Below are positions 1-8,480 of a DNA stretch of 44,672 nucleotides, piece after piece. How positions within the stretch are numbered: the first letter of the stretch is position 1; every line of letters starts with the position of its first letter. The position numbers and the translations under genes are program-made. The notes beneath the pieces were generated by a model that did no database searches, was not told where the DNA came from, and saw only the letters and a list, made by a program, of their open reading frames with translations. The DNA comes from Albidovulum sp. bin36. Lineage in GTDB: Bacteria; Pseudomonadota; Alphaproteobacteria; Rhodobacterales; Rhodobacteraceae. Location: assembly GCA_002238565.1 (NCBI GenBank), contig MPMP01000040.1, positions 1 through 44,672 on the forward strand, given 5' to 3'.

Positions 1-174
1 TTCGATCAGGTCGCAAAGCTCGCGCCAGTTCTCCCTCGGCACCGAAAATCCGGTGCCGAGGTTGAGCAGCGCGATCTGCCGAACCTTGTCGCCGAACCGC
101 TTCGACTCGACGAGCCGGAAGCTGTGGGCCGGCTTGCCGGCACAGGCGTGGGTTTTCGTGGCGCGTATGAACAT
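1..174 (-). CDS. IS1634-type (IS4 superfamily) transposase, N-terminal part, cut by window edge
   Basis: Reading the minus strand from the ATG at 174-172 gives 58 codons open to the window edge. The protein begins MFIRATKTHA and continues with SFRLVESKRFGDKVRQIALLNLG in outline, which matches the typical N-terminus of IS1634/IS1549 transposases (MFIRKT..., then RLVES..R.GDKVRQ..LLNLG). This N-terminal region precedes the DDE catalytic domain, which would lie outside the window, so I cannot tell whether the element is intact. No terminal inverted repeat could be assigned in the bases just upstream of the start. The family call rests on remembered motif similarity, not on a search. Confidence 0.7.
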   Translation of the reverse strand, partial: MFIRATKTHACAGKPAHSFRLVESKRFGDKVRQIALLNLGTGFSVPRENWRELCDLIE

Positions 175-960
175 GGGTCCGGTTTTGGACGAAGCGGGAG
201 TCGAAATCAAGGGGGGGAGCGAATTCCAAATTTCCTGGCACTACACGCGGAACGCGAACGCCATGGGCTGTAGTTCAGCCGTTCGGATCCTAGATCTAGT
301 GGCTGCGGAGGCCAAAAAAATTCCTTCGGACACGTCGATTTGGTCCAAAAGCGCCAACTTGGGCTAGCCTGCCCGCATGACAGGACGAGGCATCTCGGTC
401 CAAGAAGACCGGCAGCCGGTCTACCGAATAATTCATTCCATTATCCTCCCTAGTTCGAAATCGCTTCCCGTCGCCGGCTTCCGAAGCGGGGACGCCGGTC
501 TCGGTCCAAGCCTTGATGGAATTCTCCCGATTTCGGAGGAAACCGAAGGCGCGGGCGATCTTTAACTCCGTTTCCGACCGCGCGCCTAGGCGCGCGCTTG
601 GCGGAAGGCCGCTGGCGACCGGATCCGGTTTCTCCGTTCGGATACAAAAATTTACAATCTACGGAGACCGTCTGCGCCAAAGTGGCGCAGCCCACGTCGG
701 AATGCCGCCGTTTCCGCGAAACGCGAGTTCTCGATCCCGTTCCGATTTCCGGGACTACCGGTACGTCTTCCGGCTGGTCCTTGAATGGGCCGGCATTCGC
801 GGGTACGATCCTTGCGGCCGGCCGCGAGCCGAATACCGCGCTGAAGGAGTCCGCGACGGCACAGCAGGCAAGAGCGTTCCGAGCCGGCTTTCCGGTTTCA
901 TTGGACGGAAGGGCAAGCCGGCGCTAGAATCACGGCGCAAGGCGAATGAGGAGAACGGAC
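175..960. other. Gene-poor stretch between the IS and the ATPase gene
   Basis: About 790 bases without a convincing gene. The open frames here are short, overlap each other on both strands and look like GC-rich chance frames. The one clear structure is an 18-base perfect palindrome at 579-596, listed separately. The sequence just after the IS start codon probably contains the IS end, but I could not define it. Confidence 0.5.
579..596. repeat. 18-bp perfect palindrome (CGCGCGCCTAGGCGCGCG)
   Basis: The 18 bases at 579-596 equal their own reverse complement, with CCTAGG in the centre. There is no loop and no following T-tract, so it does not read as an intrinsic terminator. It could be a protein-binding dyad or simply a product of high GC content. 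Confidence 0.5.
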
Positions 961-2250
961 GTGGCGACGGCATTATTCGATGGCGACGGACTCCGGGACT
1001 TCGTCGCCGCTGGCGAGGGGTCGCCGCCGCCGGTCTTCGTCGGCAGAACGGAGGCGATCGCGGATATCGAGGCGACGGCCCGGCGCGCTTGGAAACCCGG
1101 ACCGACGAGCTATGGCGAGCCGAAGGCGACCCGCATCCTCCATGGCGCGCCCGGTGCCGGCAAGAGCTCGATCCTCGCCGAGATGGAATTCCGTAGCCTC
1201 AGGGCGGCGGCGCCGGGATCTCCCCGCGTTTTGGTTCTCTCCAGCGAACGGCTGACCAGGGATCTGCCTTCGGCGCTCGCTGCGGTTTCCGCAGCGGGCG
1301 GGATGAATCGCGACGAATGGTCCAAGCGCGCCGGAAGGATCCTCCATCGGATTTCCGCGGTCGGAGTCTTCGGCCTTTCCCTGGAGCTGGAGCGATCCGG
1401 CGCTAAGCCGCCGGACAACCTGTTCGAGCTGGCCAAAGCGATGCCTGCGACTACATGGAGCGCTCCGCTGATCGTCGCAATCGACGAGGCGCAGCGACTG
1501 CCGCCGGGAGATCGCACGCTGGCCGCCTCCTTCGTTCAGACGATTCACGATTCGACGAGCGGACTGCCGCTGACGCTGGTTCTGGCCGGGCTCGGCGACA
1601 CGCCGGTCCGCGCGCAGGAGATGGGTCTGACGCGCGGGTTGAAGCTATACGAGGTCGGGCGCCTGTCGGTCGAGGAGACCGACCAGCTTATGCGCGGATT
1701 CTGCAGGCGCTTCGGCCTCAGGGCCGACGGGAGCGAGCCCTTTCTTGCGGAACTCGCCGCCGGCGCCGAGGGCTGGCCCCGGCACCTGCACTTCGCGCTG
1801 CAGGCTTTGGGCGAAGAGGCGCTAGCCGCCGACGGAGATCTCGGGCGCGTCTCGTGGAGCGCCGCCGCGAAGCGGGCGGCGGAGAGCCGCCTGCGCTACT
1901 ACCGCGCTCAGCAGAGCCAGGAGATGAAGGATGCCGCGCCGCTGATCGCGATAGCGCTCGGGAAGATGGGCGAGCATTCGTCGCGCTTCAAACTCAAGCG
2001 GCTCCTCGCAAAGCTCGCCGCCGAGGCTCCGGACGCGAGCCTTCCGGCCGGCATGACCGTGGACAGCTTTTACGACCATCTGACTCACCGGGGAGCGCTG
2101 CAGGAACGCGAGGACGCTTCCGTCCACTGCCCGATTCCGAGCTTTCGCAGTTTTCTGATCGAAGAGGGGAAGAAGGCTCTAGGCTTCGACCCGCTTAGCG
2201 CTCGCCCGCCCGAGTCGAAAGATCCGGATGATTCGCCCTCGCCGTTCTAA
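961..2250 (+). CDS. AAA+/STAND-like P-loop ATPase, orphan
   Basis: A 429-residue P-loop ATPase. An FVGR box (about 26-29) precedes a Walker A motif GAPGAGKS (62-69); Walker B is LIVAIDEAQ (170-178), with acidic DE and a following Q. The rest is helical and ends in a proline-rich acidic tail. The layout resembles AAA_16/AAA_22-type or Orc1/Cdc6-like ATPases and the ExeA/TniB group, which act in DNA transactions or signalling; the substrate is unknown. I chose GTG 961 because GAGGAG at 948-953 sits seven bases upstream; an in-frame ATG at 946 overlaps that site and is less likely. The gene stands alone between two IS relics, with no partner such as a transposase or effector in the same direction, so mobile-element cargo is possible. 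Confidence 0.7.
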   Translation: MATALFDGDGLRDFVAAGEGSPPPVFVGRTEAIADIEATARRAWKPGPTSYGEPKATRILHGAPGAGKSSILAEMEFRSLRAAAPGSPRVLVLSSERLTRDLPSALAAVSAAGGMNRDEWSKRAGRILHRISAVGVFGLSLELERSGAKPPDNLFELAKAMPATTWSAPLIVAIDEAQRLPPGDRTLAASFVQTIHDSTSGLPLTLVLAGLGDTPVRAQEMGLTRGLKLYEVGRLSVEETDQLMRGFCRRFGLRADGSEPFLAELAAGAEGWPRHLHFALQALGEEALAADGDLGRVSWSAAAKRAAESRLRYYRAQQSQEMKDAAPLIAIALGKMGEHSSRFKLKRLLAKLAAEAPDASLPAGMTVDSFYDHLTHRGALQEREDASVHCPIPSFRSFLIEEGKKALGFDPLSARPPESKDPDDSPSPF

Positions 2251-2291
2251 TTGCGGAACGCCGAGTGCCGCGAACAGGCGAACCGCAAAAT

Positions 2292-2937
2292 TTATTTCAT
2301 GGACTCGGCGGCCCTTCCAGGCGAGGCTATCGCCCGGATTTCCACGGCTTGTCCCCGGGAAGAGGATGACGCGAGTCCGGGCGGATGTCTCCACCCGATC
2401 CACTCGTCCCTGCACGGCAGGGTCCGCGCCGCCGCCACGAACGGCGTCTTCCCTTCCGCCCCGCGCCCCCGTTTGCCGTCCCGGACCCCGCCGAAATACT
2501 CGTCGTCCACCTGAACTAGGCCCGCGAGCGGCTTCTCGTCCTCGCGCTCCATCATCGGCCTGCATGATCTTGTGCTTCATGCGCCAGGACCTCGTTGCAG
2601 GACACGCCGATCTTGCGCATGAGGTCCATCGCCGAGATGCCCTTCTTGCCTCGCGTAATCAGGAAAATAGCCTGGAACCAGGTCGCGAGCGGAAGCTTCG
2701 CGTGCTCGAACTGCGTTCCGGCGGTGATGGACGTCTGTCGCCCGCACCCGGCGAACTGCCGCAGGTCCCTGTGCTCGAGCCGGCAGTGCATCGCGCAGCC
2801 GCAGGAAGGCATTTGAATCCCGAGGGCCATCGCAGCTTCGCCAGCGCCTCGGCGCATTTCTCCTCCGTGCCGAAGTCCTTCAGGAACATTGTGATGCTCA
2901 TTCCCTTCAGGAACAGGACCAGGTTTCTCTTCGCCAT
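2292..2937 (-). pseudogene. Degenerate IS1595-family transposase
   Basis: Pieces of one IS1595 transposase lie in order across shifting minus-strand frames. The first piece, from about 2901 or 2937, reads MSITMFLKDFGTEEKCAEALA then RWPSGFKC, the N-terminal zinc-ribbon region. A second frame supplies QTSITAGTQFEHAKLPL, then TWFQAIFLITRGKKGISA and MRKIGVS. A third gives WRMKHKIMQ, and a fourth MMEREDEKPLAGLVQVDDEYFGG with GKRGRG and GKTPFVAAA, the start of the DDE domain with its first catalytic Asp. At least three frameshifts separate them, and the frame falls apart after about 2400, so the rest of the catalytic domain is lost. It is a dead element and carries no passenger gene. Confidence 0.85.
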
Positions 2938-3001
2938 GGGTTCTCCCGGAGTGCTTGTTCCGCACTCCTGCTTATACTCTTAATGTTTCCGAATTGCAGG
3001 T

Positions 3002-3361
3002 TTGGTTCGCGAAAAAATTTACTTTAGCAGAGCGGTAATCAGGAAAAATTTTGGAAGCACTGAAAATTCCCCTGATGTTTTTTATGCCAATTCTCCCCAG
3101 CTTCGAGTGCCGAGCGTGCGGATCCGATCCGGGGACTTGGAAAGCGCTGGCCTGATCAAACGCGAACAGCGGAAAACAGCGTCGGGAGATTGGAATAGCA
3201 ATATCTACCATCTTGATGTGCTGATAGAGCAAATCCGGAAGATTGAACCGGATTTGCCAAGGCCAAGGAAACGAGCCGGAATATGCTCCGCTGGGCAGAG
3301 ACTCCTGTCGGGCGCCGGAAATCCGGCTCCTGAAAACACTTTACCCCGGCCGCTTGCCTGA
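3002..3361 (+). pseudogene. Fragment with a winged-helix (replication-initiator-like) motif
   Basis: The open frame contains a stretch resembling the recognition helix and wing of a winged-helix DNA-binding domain: RIRSGDLESAGLIKREQRK, then a GDWNSNIYHLD wing, then EQIRKIEPDLP (about residues 41-87). Plasmid or phage replication proteins and similar helix-turn-helix proteins carry the pattern LE.AGLI.RE.R....G...NIY.LD. The parts before and after do not look like protein of that family, and no ribosome site fits the start. I read it as a remnant of a larger gene. It marks the left end of a lower-GC patch of remnants. Confidence 0.3.
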
Positions 3362-3693
3362 GCAGAGACGGTACCGGGGTATCCACTCCGTATATAGACC
3401 TGCGCCCACCGAACGGCAAGTGTTGAAAGGGTGTATCTCAAACTTGTTGCCAAGCGATGCGAGAAAGTATTCCTATAGCAGCGCGCCTCTTTATAGGCTG
3501 GAAGGTCGGAAACTCACATTCGGCCCAATCAACCATTTTGGGCTACACCCGTGTTGAAACAGGGCAGGAATTGAGTGTGATGGCCTCTGATTTCAAAGCA
3601 ACCTTGCCAGTTGTTAATTTCTCAATCCGCAAAATACGGGAAGGAGGCACCGACTGCACCCCGCATGTCGCCGCCACTTCTAGATGCCGATGT

Positions 3694-3921
3694 TCACAAA
3701 ATAGTTCTTATAATGTTCGCGATTCGGCAATTACTTGCATTGGAAATAAGTCGCCATTTACCTGCGTTAGTGCCGTAAGGAGCCACCGCTCCGCAAGTAA
3801 CCACACTTTTTTCATCTCTTTCAACAGCCCAGTATTGAGTTTCTTGGCATTCAATATTCAAGACACCAGACGGGTTCTTTTCGTCATAAATGCCTCCTGA
3901 ACGAGAAAAGATTATTGACAT
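3694..3921 (-). CDS. Unrecognised 75-residue ORF, doubtful
   Basis: A 75-residue minus-strand frame, MSIIFSRSGGIYDEKNPSG onward, with balanced, protein-like composition in a lower-GC patch. Its start overlaps the -35 element of a promoter that points the other way, and no Shine-Dalgarno sequence precedes the ATG. A TATAGT hexamer (on the minus strand, about 3936-3941) lies close upstream, but no good -35 goes with it. I recognise no family. It may be a remnant of the same decayed island as the nuclease fragment further upstream on this strand, or a chance frame. Confidence 0.2.
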   Translation of the reverse strand: MSIIFSRSGGIYDEKNPSGVLNIECQETQYWAVERDEKSVVTCGAVAPYGTNAGKWRLISNASNCRIANIIRTIL

Positions 3922-3943
3922 TCAAAGGTGTAATCACTATACA
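3915..3943 (+). promoter_or_regulatory. Sigma70-type promoter (TTGACA-17-TATACA)
   Basis: TTGACA at 3915-3920 is a perfect -35 hexamer. After a 17-base spacer comes TATACA at 3938-3943, four of six matches to the -10 consensus with the important TATA positions kept. Transcription would start near 3949-3951 and run to the intrinsic terminator at 4101-4137, giving a transcript of about 185 bases. Confidence 0.5.
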
Positions 3944-3948
3944 GAGAA

Positions 3949-4100
3949 TGTGGCGTAAAGAGCATTTTGAGATGGCATCACCTGTCAATTGGCCACTCAT
4001 GCGGACGGTGAATCAGGCAGGAGGTTCATTCGCAGGACACTTCAGGTGGTTTCCGAACCTTCAAGCTAAGGAAACGCTGCTACTGCGAACACACAATTAG
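3949..4100 (+). CDS. Small ORF (50 codons) between a promoter and a terminator
   Basis: An ATG at 3949 opens a 50-codon frame (MWRKEHFEMASPVNWP onward, ending LLLRTHN) that stops with TAG at 4098-4100, one base before the terminator hairpin. The predicted transcription start almost coincides with the ATG, so the message would be nearly leaderless; an internal ATG at 3973 is an alternative. The product is basic with aromatic residues and has no obvious signal peptide or membrane segment. I recognise no family. The tight fit of promoter, frame and terminator is the only argument for it, and the locus may equally make a small non-coding RNA. Confidence 0.3.
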
Positions 4101-4573
4101 CGCACGGTTCCCACCAAGGTACCGTGCGTTTGTTTTCTGGAATATGCCGTAACAATGGACCATATCTGTGTGTGCTGGTAGTATTCTAAGACCGCTGTTC
4201 CCACAGTGCTTCTGACAGCCAGAATCCGGGGCTTCTTCATGAAGCCGCCCTCGAAATAGAGCGAGGATCCACTGCGCACTATGCTTGCAACATAATTCCC
4301 GACTTCATCTTCGCTCCCAAAACCCATCTGCTGCATTTCTGTTTAGTGCTCTGTCCAAATGTGTTTCATACCAAGGCCGCTGTGGGGACCCCAATGCCTT
4401 CCTTTGAAGAGATGGATTTCGGCTTGTTCACAGATAAGCCCAAGCACCTTGATTTTGGGCACAATGCCGAATGATATGCTTCCGGTAGACGGATTGATCA
4501 CGCATAGATTGGACATCCCCAAACCTCTTGTCGATCGCCATCCGCAGTCAATGTTCCAGACGCTGGCGTACAT
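4097..4573 (-). pseudogene. BECR-fold (Barnase/EndoU/ColicinE5/RelE-like) nuclease remnant with an in-frame stop
   Basis: Two minus-strand pieces lie in the same frame, split only by a TAA at about 4345-4343. The upstream piece (4573-4343) ends GLGMKHIWTEH; the downstream piece resumes TEMQQMGFGSEDEVGNYVASIV, then GTAVLEY and IWSIVTAYSRK. An H-I-x-x-x-H motif, then a regularly spaced Val/Tyr helix, then a strand ending in W.IVTAY resembles the phage-associated PBECR nuclease domains. These are found at the C-termini of phage Mu-like head proteins and polymorphic toxins. An upstream stop at 4594-4592 removes any larger N-terminal region. If the family call is right, this is the severed toxin domain of a lost larger protein. 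The resemblance is by eye and needs a profile search. Confidence 0.4.
4101..4137 (+). terminator. Intrinsic terminator
   Basis: CGCACGGT (4101-4108) and ACCGTGCG (4121-4128) form a perfect 8-bp stem with a 12-base loop, followed by TTTGTTTTC on the + strand. There is no T-tract on the minus-strand side, so it works for rightward transcription only. It overlaps the last codons of the minus-strand nuclease remnant. Confidence 0.65.
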
Positions 4574-4594
4574 CTCACCGCCCGGATGAGCTCA

Positions 4595-4928
4595 TATCCT
4601 GCTCATCGATGAAAACAAATGGCGGAAATTGGTGACTGCAAGAGCTTTGCGCACTATTTGGAACTCATCTGGGGCAGGCCTGAACCTGACACGCGCCGTT
4701 TAGAAAAGGCGGCGCAAGCCAATCGTGTAAATCCCGTCCAACAATAATTGCCGCCCGCGCATAAAATCGGAGGGAGCGCGGCACTAGATGAAATGAACAG
4801 GACAAGATATGCGCGCCTAGCGGGATGCATGGACGAGCTAGCGGACTAAACTTGGTCGCGGAGTCGACGCGCCGCTCGGACTTGAATCATGTGCACCTTC
4901 TCCGTCGGTCAATGCAAGCGGACGGCAT
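4595..4928. other. No gene seen
   Basis: About 330 bases with no convincing frame on either strand. A short minus-strand run, IDEQDMSSSG (around 4610-4580), could be a frameshifted continuation of the nuclease remnant, but nothing more supports it. Confidence 0.4.
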
Positions 4929-6050
4929 CTAGTTGCCGCGACCTTCCTCTACGGCTGTCTTCGGGTACCGGCCAAGGACAGCGATCCAGCCCAAGCGTTC
5001 GTTCCGGAGGATTGCGGCTAGCTTTTCGAACATCGTATCGTCGATGGCTTTGGGTGCACCATTCATGAAGCCAATTCGGCACTCTTTCATTCTCCGAGGG
5101 AGCGCCGCTACGTCGCAATACTCCGAATTGGCTAAATCCGTCCTACGCGTTGTCGAGAAGATCAACCGATAGTGCATATCCGGCCGGTCCCGCGATGCCG
5201 GAGCGGCGATCAAGAATATGTGCCAAGGCATGGTCGGAAACAGCTTCGCCATTCGCCGGTACAAACTTTCGATAGGCATCTTGAGCCAGGGCCGGAACAC
5301 CGGCGCGCCAATAGCTCGCGCGGACGGTTTCATGATCCTCCGGAAACGAGGCATGCAGATTCGCTTTCACGGGCCTCGGCAATCGTGAAATCGCCGTGCG
5401 ACGGTCGGTTCTTTAGCCAGCCCGGATCGCCGCGGCTCGCGACCCGCCATCCATTTTTCGGGTGCGAATTTCTCATGGCGGCAAATTTCTTGCGATTGCG
5501 CGGTGGTCGCGCTCAGCAGCCGGACGATGTCGCTCCAAGGCATTCATAATCCAAGGAAACGCGTCGCTTCCGGGTCTTTCCAATGCAGTCCGGAACTGAA
5601 ATCCAGCAAGCTGGCGTACAGGCTCTTCGCCTGCATCCGGGATGTCCGCGTCGCCGTGGAGGGAGCGTGGAACGAGTTCGCCTGCCAGCCCGTCAGATTT
5701 ACTTCGGTCATGACCGCGGAGCGGACTGCTTTGCCGAATTTAACGGCCCGTTCGAATCGCGGCGCATGGAATCAAAAATGGATTGGCATCGCATTCGTCC
5801 CCGCCGGGCCGCGTTCCGAACCTATATGGAGGATGTTCCCCGCACGCCAAGGCATGCTTGAGGAACGACTGCGGATCGGTCTTGACGCACTGGAGGCGCG
5901 TGCGACACTCGTGCGAAAGCGTGGCCGGCGTGCTTTTGCTCTCGGCCATTGCGTTTCCGCTTTCCTTTATAATGCGCGCTGCGGATGCCGGGAGCCGATG
6001 GATTTCGTTCCAGCGCGAAACCGAGCGGATTGCTTTGGACCAACCGCTGG
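4929..6050 (-). pseudogene. Unidentified decayed coding region
   Basis: A protein-like minus-strand reading can be followed over about 1.1 kb. A first frame starts MAESKSTPATLSHECRTR (near 5950). It shifts by one base at an A-run around 5772-5780, and the new frame then runs to 4929 with in-frame stops near 5544 and 5390. The last open segment (5354-4929) reads MPIESLYRRMAKLFPTMPW, then DMHYRLIFSTTRRTD, then LAAILRNERLGWIAVLGRY. Length and composition suggest a former protein of about 350 residues. I do not recognise the family. The single frame crossing two stops supports one decayed gene, but I cannot exclude chance frames. Confidence 0.35.
5968..5973 (+). promoter_or_regulatory. Candidate -10 box (TATAAT) upstream of the first catabolic operon
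   Basis: A perfect TATAAT lies 175 bases before the SDR start codon. No good -35 hexamer lies 16-18 bases upstream (the best are GCCATT or CCATTG), so an activator would be needed if the site is used. It is the best promoter-like element I see before the long + strand operon. Confidence 0.2.
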
Positions 6051-6147
6051 AAAAGTCGAACGGGCGCGACAGAAAACGACTCTTCCTTTTCTTCGCGAAG
6101 CGAATTAATATCGGATTTTGACGAACTCGAATACGGTCGGTCAATTC

Positions 6148-6918
6148 ATGGAACTCAAAGGCGCACGAACGTTAATTACCGGGGGGGCTTCTTCTCTGGG
6201 CGAAGCTACTGCAAGGGAATTTGCCGATGCTGGCTCAAAGGTAACCATCGCCGACCTGAACGACGACCCGGGAATGCAGCTGGCCGAAGAAATCGGAGCG
6301 GATTTCGTTAAATTCGATATGACCGACGAGGAGTCGACGATTTCCGCTCTTGAGAATGTCGCGATTGCGATGAATGGAATTTCCGTCTGCGTGAACTGCG
6401 CGGCCGTCGCCACCGGTGCGCTCGTATTCGGAAACGACGGCCCGCACGACTACGACGTTTTCAAGAAAACCGTCGAGTTCAATCTGTTCGGTACCTTCAA
6501 CGTTATCCGCCTGGTCGCGTCGGTCATGGCCAAGAACGAGCCGAACGAAGACGGGGAGCGCGGTGTCATTATCAATACCGCTTCGGTGGCGGGATTCGAA
6601 GGCCAGAGGGGGCAATCGGCGTACGCCGCTTCAAAGGCGGCGATCGCGGGCATGAATTTGCCCCTGGCGCGCGACTTGGGACCGCTGGGCATCCGAGTCA
6701 ATTCCATTGCTCCGGGCGTATTCGATACGCCGTCCCTCCAGGGAATCGACGAAGAGCGCAGAAAGACTCTCACGGCCGATGTTATCTTTCCGAAGCGCAT
6801 CGGTCATCCTTCGGAGTTTGCATGCCTAGCCCGCCTGCTTGTGGAGTGCAGCTATTTGAACGGCGAAACAATCCGCATAGATGCGGGCGTACGGCTGCGG
6901 TCCACGTCGCCATTCTAG
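6148..6918 (+). CDS. HSD10-like short-chain dehydrogenase/reductase
   Basis: A 256-residue classical SDR that would use NAD(H) to oxidise a hydroxy group. The cofactor motif TGGASSLG is at 11-18, an NCAA variant of the NNAG motif at 83-86, and the catalytic Ser146, Tyr159 and Lys163 are all present. The sequence [15 protein letters not shown], the run [18 protein letters not shown] and the C-terminal NGE.IR.D..VR closely follow type-2 3-hydroxyacyl-CoA dehydrogenase (HSD17B10). A hydroxyacyl-CoA or a hydroxylated sugar acid are therefore both possible substrates. I chose ATG 6148 because family members start just before this motif; an upstream TTG at 6118 would add ten unmatched residues. It opens the + strand catabolic block, 139 bases before the kinase gene. 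Confidence 0.88.
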   Translation: MELKGARTLITGGASSLGEATAREFADAGSKVTIADLNDDPGMQLAEEIGADFVKFDMTDEESTISALENVAIAMNGISVCVNCAAVATGALVFGNDGPHDYDVFKKTVEFNLFGTFNVIRLVASVMAKNEPNEDGERGVIINTASVAGFEGQRGQSAYAASKAAIAGMNLPLARDLGPLGIRVNSIAPGVFDTPSLQGIDEERRKTLTADVIFPKRIGHPSEFACLARLLVECSYLNGETIRIDAGVRLRSTSPF

Positions 6919-7057
6919 ATGCTTCGGCATCGGCTCCAAGCCGCCGATGCGGCGACCGCCGCAGGCACAACGGCGCTGTTGGGCCTCGATAGCGTGGTAG
7001 CTTTCCCGCTAGCGGACTGCATAGGCCGCCGACACCGGTCGCGTCGCCCTTGCGTCC

Positions 7058-8467
7058 ATGGAATTAGAGCAATTCATGGATAGCGGCACCGGTGGATTGG
7101 ACGGCCGCCTTCCCGACGGAACGCTCGTTGCCTGGTATGGCGACGACTTCACCGGAGCCGCCGCCGTCATGGAGGTTCTATCGTTCGCCGGCTTGCCCAG
7201 CGTGCTATTCGTCGGCGAGCCGTCGCCGGAGCGGCTGAACAAATTTCGGGCGCACCGGTGCATCGGAATAGCCGGAACCGCGCGAACCCGCTCGCCGGAG
7301 TGGATGGACGATCATCTTCCGGGCGCCTTTAGGCTGCTTGCTTCGCTAAAAGCGCCAATCGCCCACTACAAAGTGTGCTCGACGTTCGATTCATCGGCCG
7401 AAATCGGATCGATCGGAAAGGCCGCTGAAATCGCTGCGCCGATTTTCGGCGGGAGCTGGCGCCCCATGATCGTCGCCGCGCCCGAAATCGGCCGCTATCA
7501 GGCGTTCGGCAATCTCTTCGCCTCGTCGGGCGAAGGAACCTACCGCCTTGACAGGCACCCGGTCATGAGCCGGCATCCGGTAACGCCGATGGCGGAATCG
7601 GACGTGCTCAGGCATCTCGCGCAGCAGACTTCGATGCGGCTTGGGCTAATCGACATCTCCGACCTTGCCGACGGCAGGGAAGAGGCCGCGCGCGAACGCG
7701 AATTGAAAAGGGGCGCGGAAATCGTCGCGATCGACGCAATGGACGAACGCACCCTGGCGAAGGCGGGCCGACTCGTCTGGCGGAATCGGGGCAGCGGAAT
7801 TCTGGCGATTGGTTCTCAAGGCGTCGAGTACGCGCTGATTGCGCATTGGCGGCGAAGCGGATTGCTCGGGGACGGGCAAGCCGCGCTTCCGTTTTCGAGA
7901 GTGGAGCGAGTTGCCGTAGTTTCAGGATCGTGCTCGCTCGTAACCGCCCGCCAAATCGATTGGGCGTCGCGGAATAATTTTGCTTTGCTGCGAGTCAACG
8001 CTTCGCTAGCGGCGGTTCCGGCTGCGTGGAAGAAAGAGCAGGATCGCGCATGCCGAAAGGCCCTCGAAGAACTTGGCGGCGGGCGTGATCCCCTTATATT
8101 TACGGCGCACGGCCCCGATGATCCGGCGATAGGCGAGTTTCGGGACGCTGCGGCCGTTTCCGGAATGCGAACGGAGGATATGAACGAGGCGGTCGGGACC
8201 GGTCTAGGCGCCATGCTGCGCAGAATTGTCAAGCGAACCGGGATTTCGCGAGGAGTGATCGCCGGAGGCGATACCTGCAGCCACGGTGCCGCCGCGCTTG
8301 GCGCCTACGCCTTGACCTCGCTTGCGCCGGTTGCTCCCGGAGGCTCGCTTTGCAACGCTCGCTCGGACGATGCCGATATCGAAGGATTTGAAATCGCGCT
8401 AAAAGGCGGTCAAATGGGACAGTCCGACTATTTCGGAAGGATCAGAAACGGGGGCGCCAAGGCGTAA
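7058..8467 (+). CDS. DUF1537 four-carbon/branched sugar-acid kinase (OiaK/DtnK/OtnK family)
   Basis: A 469-residue kinase with the two-domain plan of the family. The N-terminal substrate-binding domain carries WYGDDFTG (26-33), KVCSTFDSS (105-113) and the run GRYQAFGNLFA...YRLDRHPVMSRHPVTPM (145-178). The C-terminal nucleotide-binding domain has VVSGSCS (287-293) and GGDTCSHG (403-410). Known members phosphorylate four-carbon sugar acids such as D-threonate, L-threonate and D-erythronate, or 3-oxo-isoapionate. The partner ApnO-family gene starts 13 bases downstream, which favours a 3-oxo-isoapionate-like substrate; this is inference. No clear ribosome site marks ATG 7058, and ATG 7076 is an alternative. 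Cytoplasmic. Confidence 0.9.
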   Translation: MELEQFMDSGTGGLDGRLPDGTLVAWYGDDFTGAAAVMEVLSFAGLPSVLFVGEPSPERLNKFRAHRCIGIAGTARTRSPEWMDDHLPGAFRLLASLKAPIAHYKVCSTFDSSAEIGSIGKAAEIAAPIFGGSWRPMIVAAPEIGRYQAFGNLFASSGEGTYRLDRHPVMSRHPVTPMAESDVLRHLAQQTSMRLGLIDISDLADGREEAARERELKRGAEIVAIDAMDERTLAKAGRLVWRNRGSGILAIGSQGVEYALIAHWRRSGLLGDGQAALPFSRVERVAVVSGSCSLVTARQIDWASRNNFALLRVNASLAAVPAAWKKEQDRACRKALEELGGGRDPLIFTAHGPDDPAIGEFRDAAAVSGMRTEDMNEAVGTGLGAMLRRIVKRTGISRGVIAGGDTCSHGAAALGAYALTSLAPVAPGGSLCNARSDDADIEGFEIALKGGQMGQSDYFGRIRNGGAKA

Positions 8468-8480
8468 CAAGGAGAATGAC

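Noticed and set aside
513..1196. Long + strand frame (227 codons) overlapping the start of the ATPase gene
   Set aside because: It is arginine-rich with no motif and runs through the ATPase coding start in another frame; the ATPase has Walker motifs and a ribosome site.
2228..2983. Long + strand frame (251 codons) opposite the IS1595 relic
   Set aside because: It is the antisense shadow of the transposase pieces, whose motifs are clear on the minus strand.
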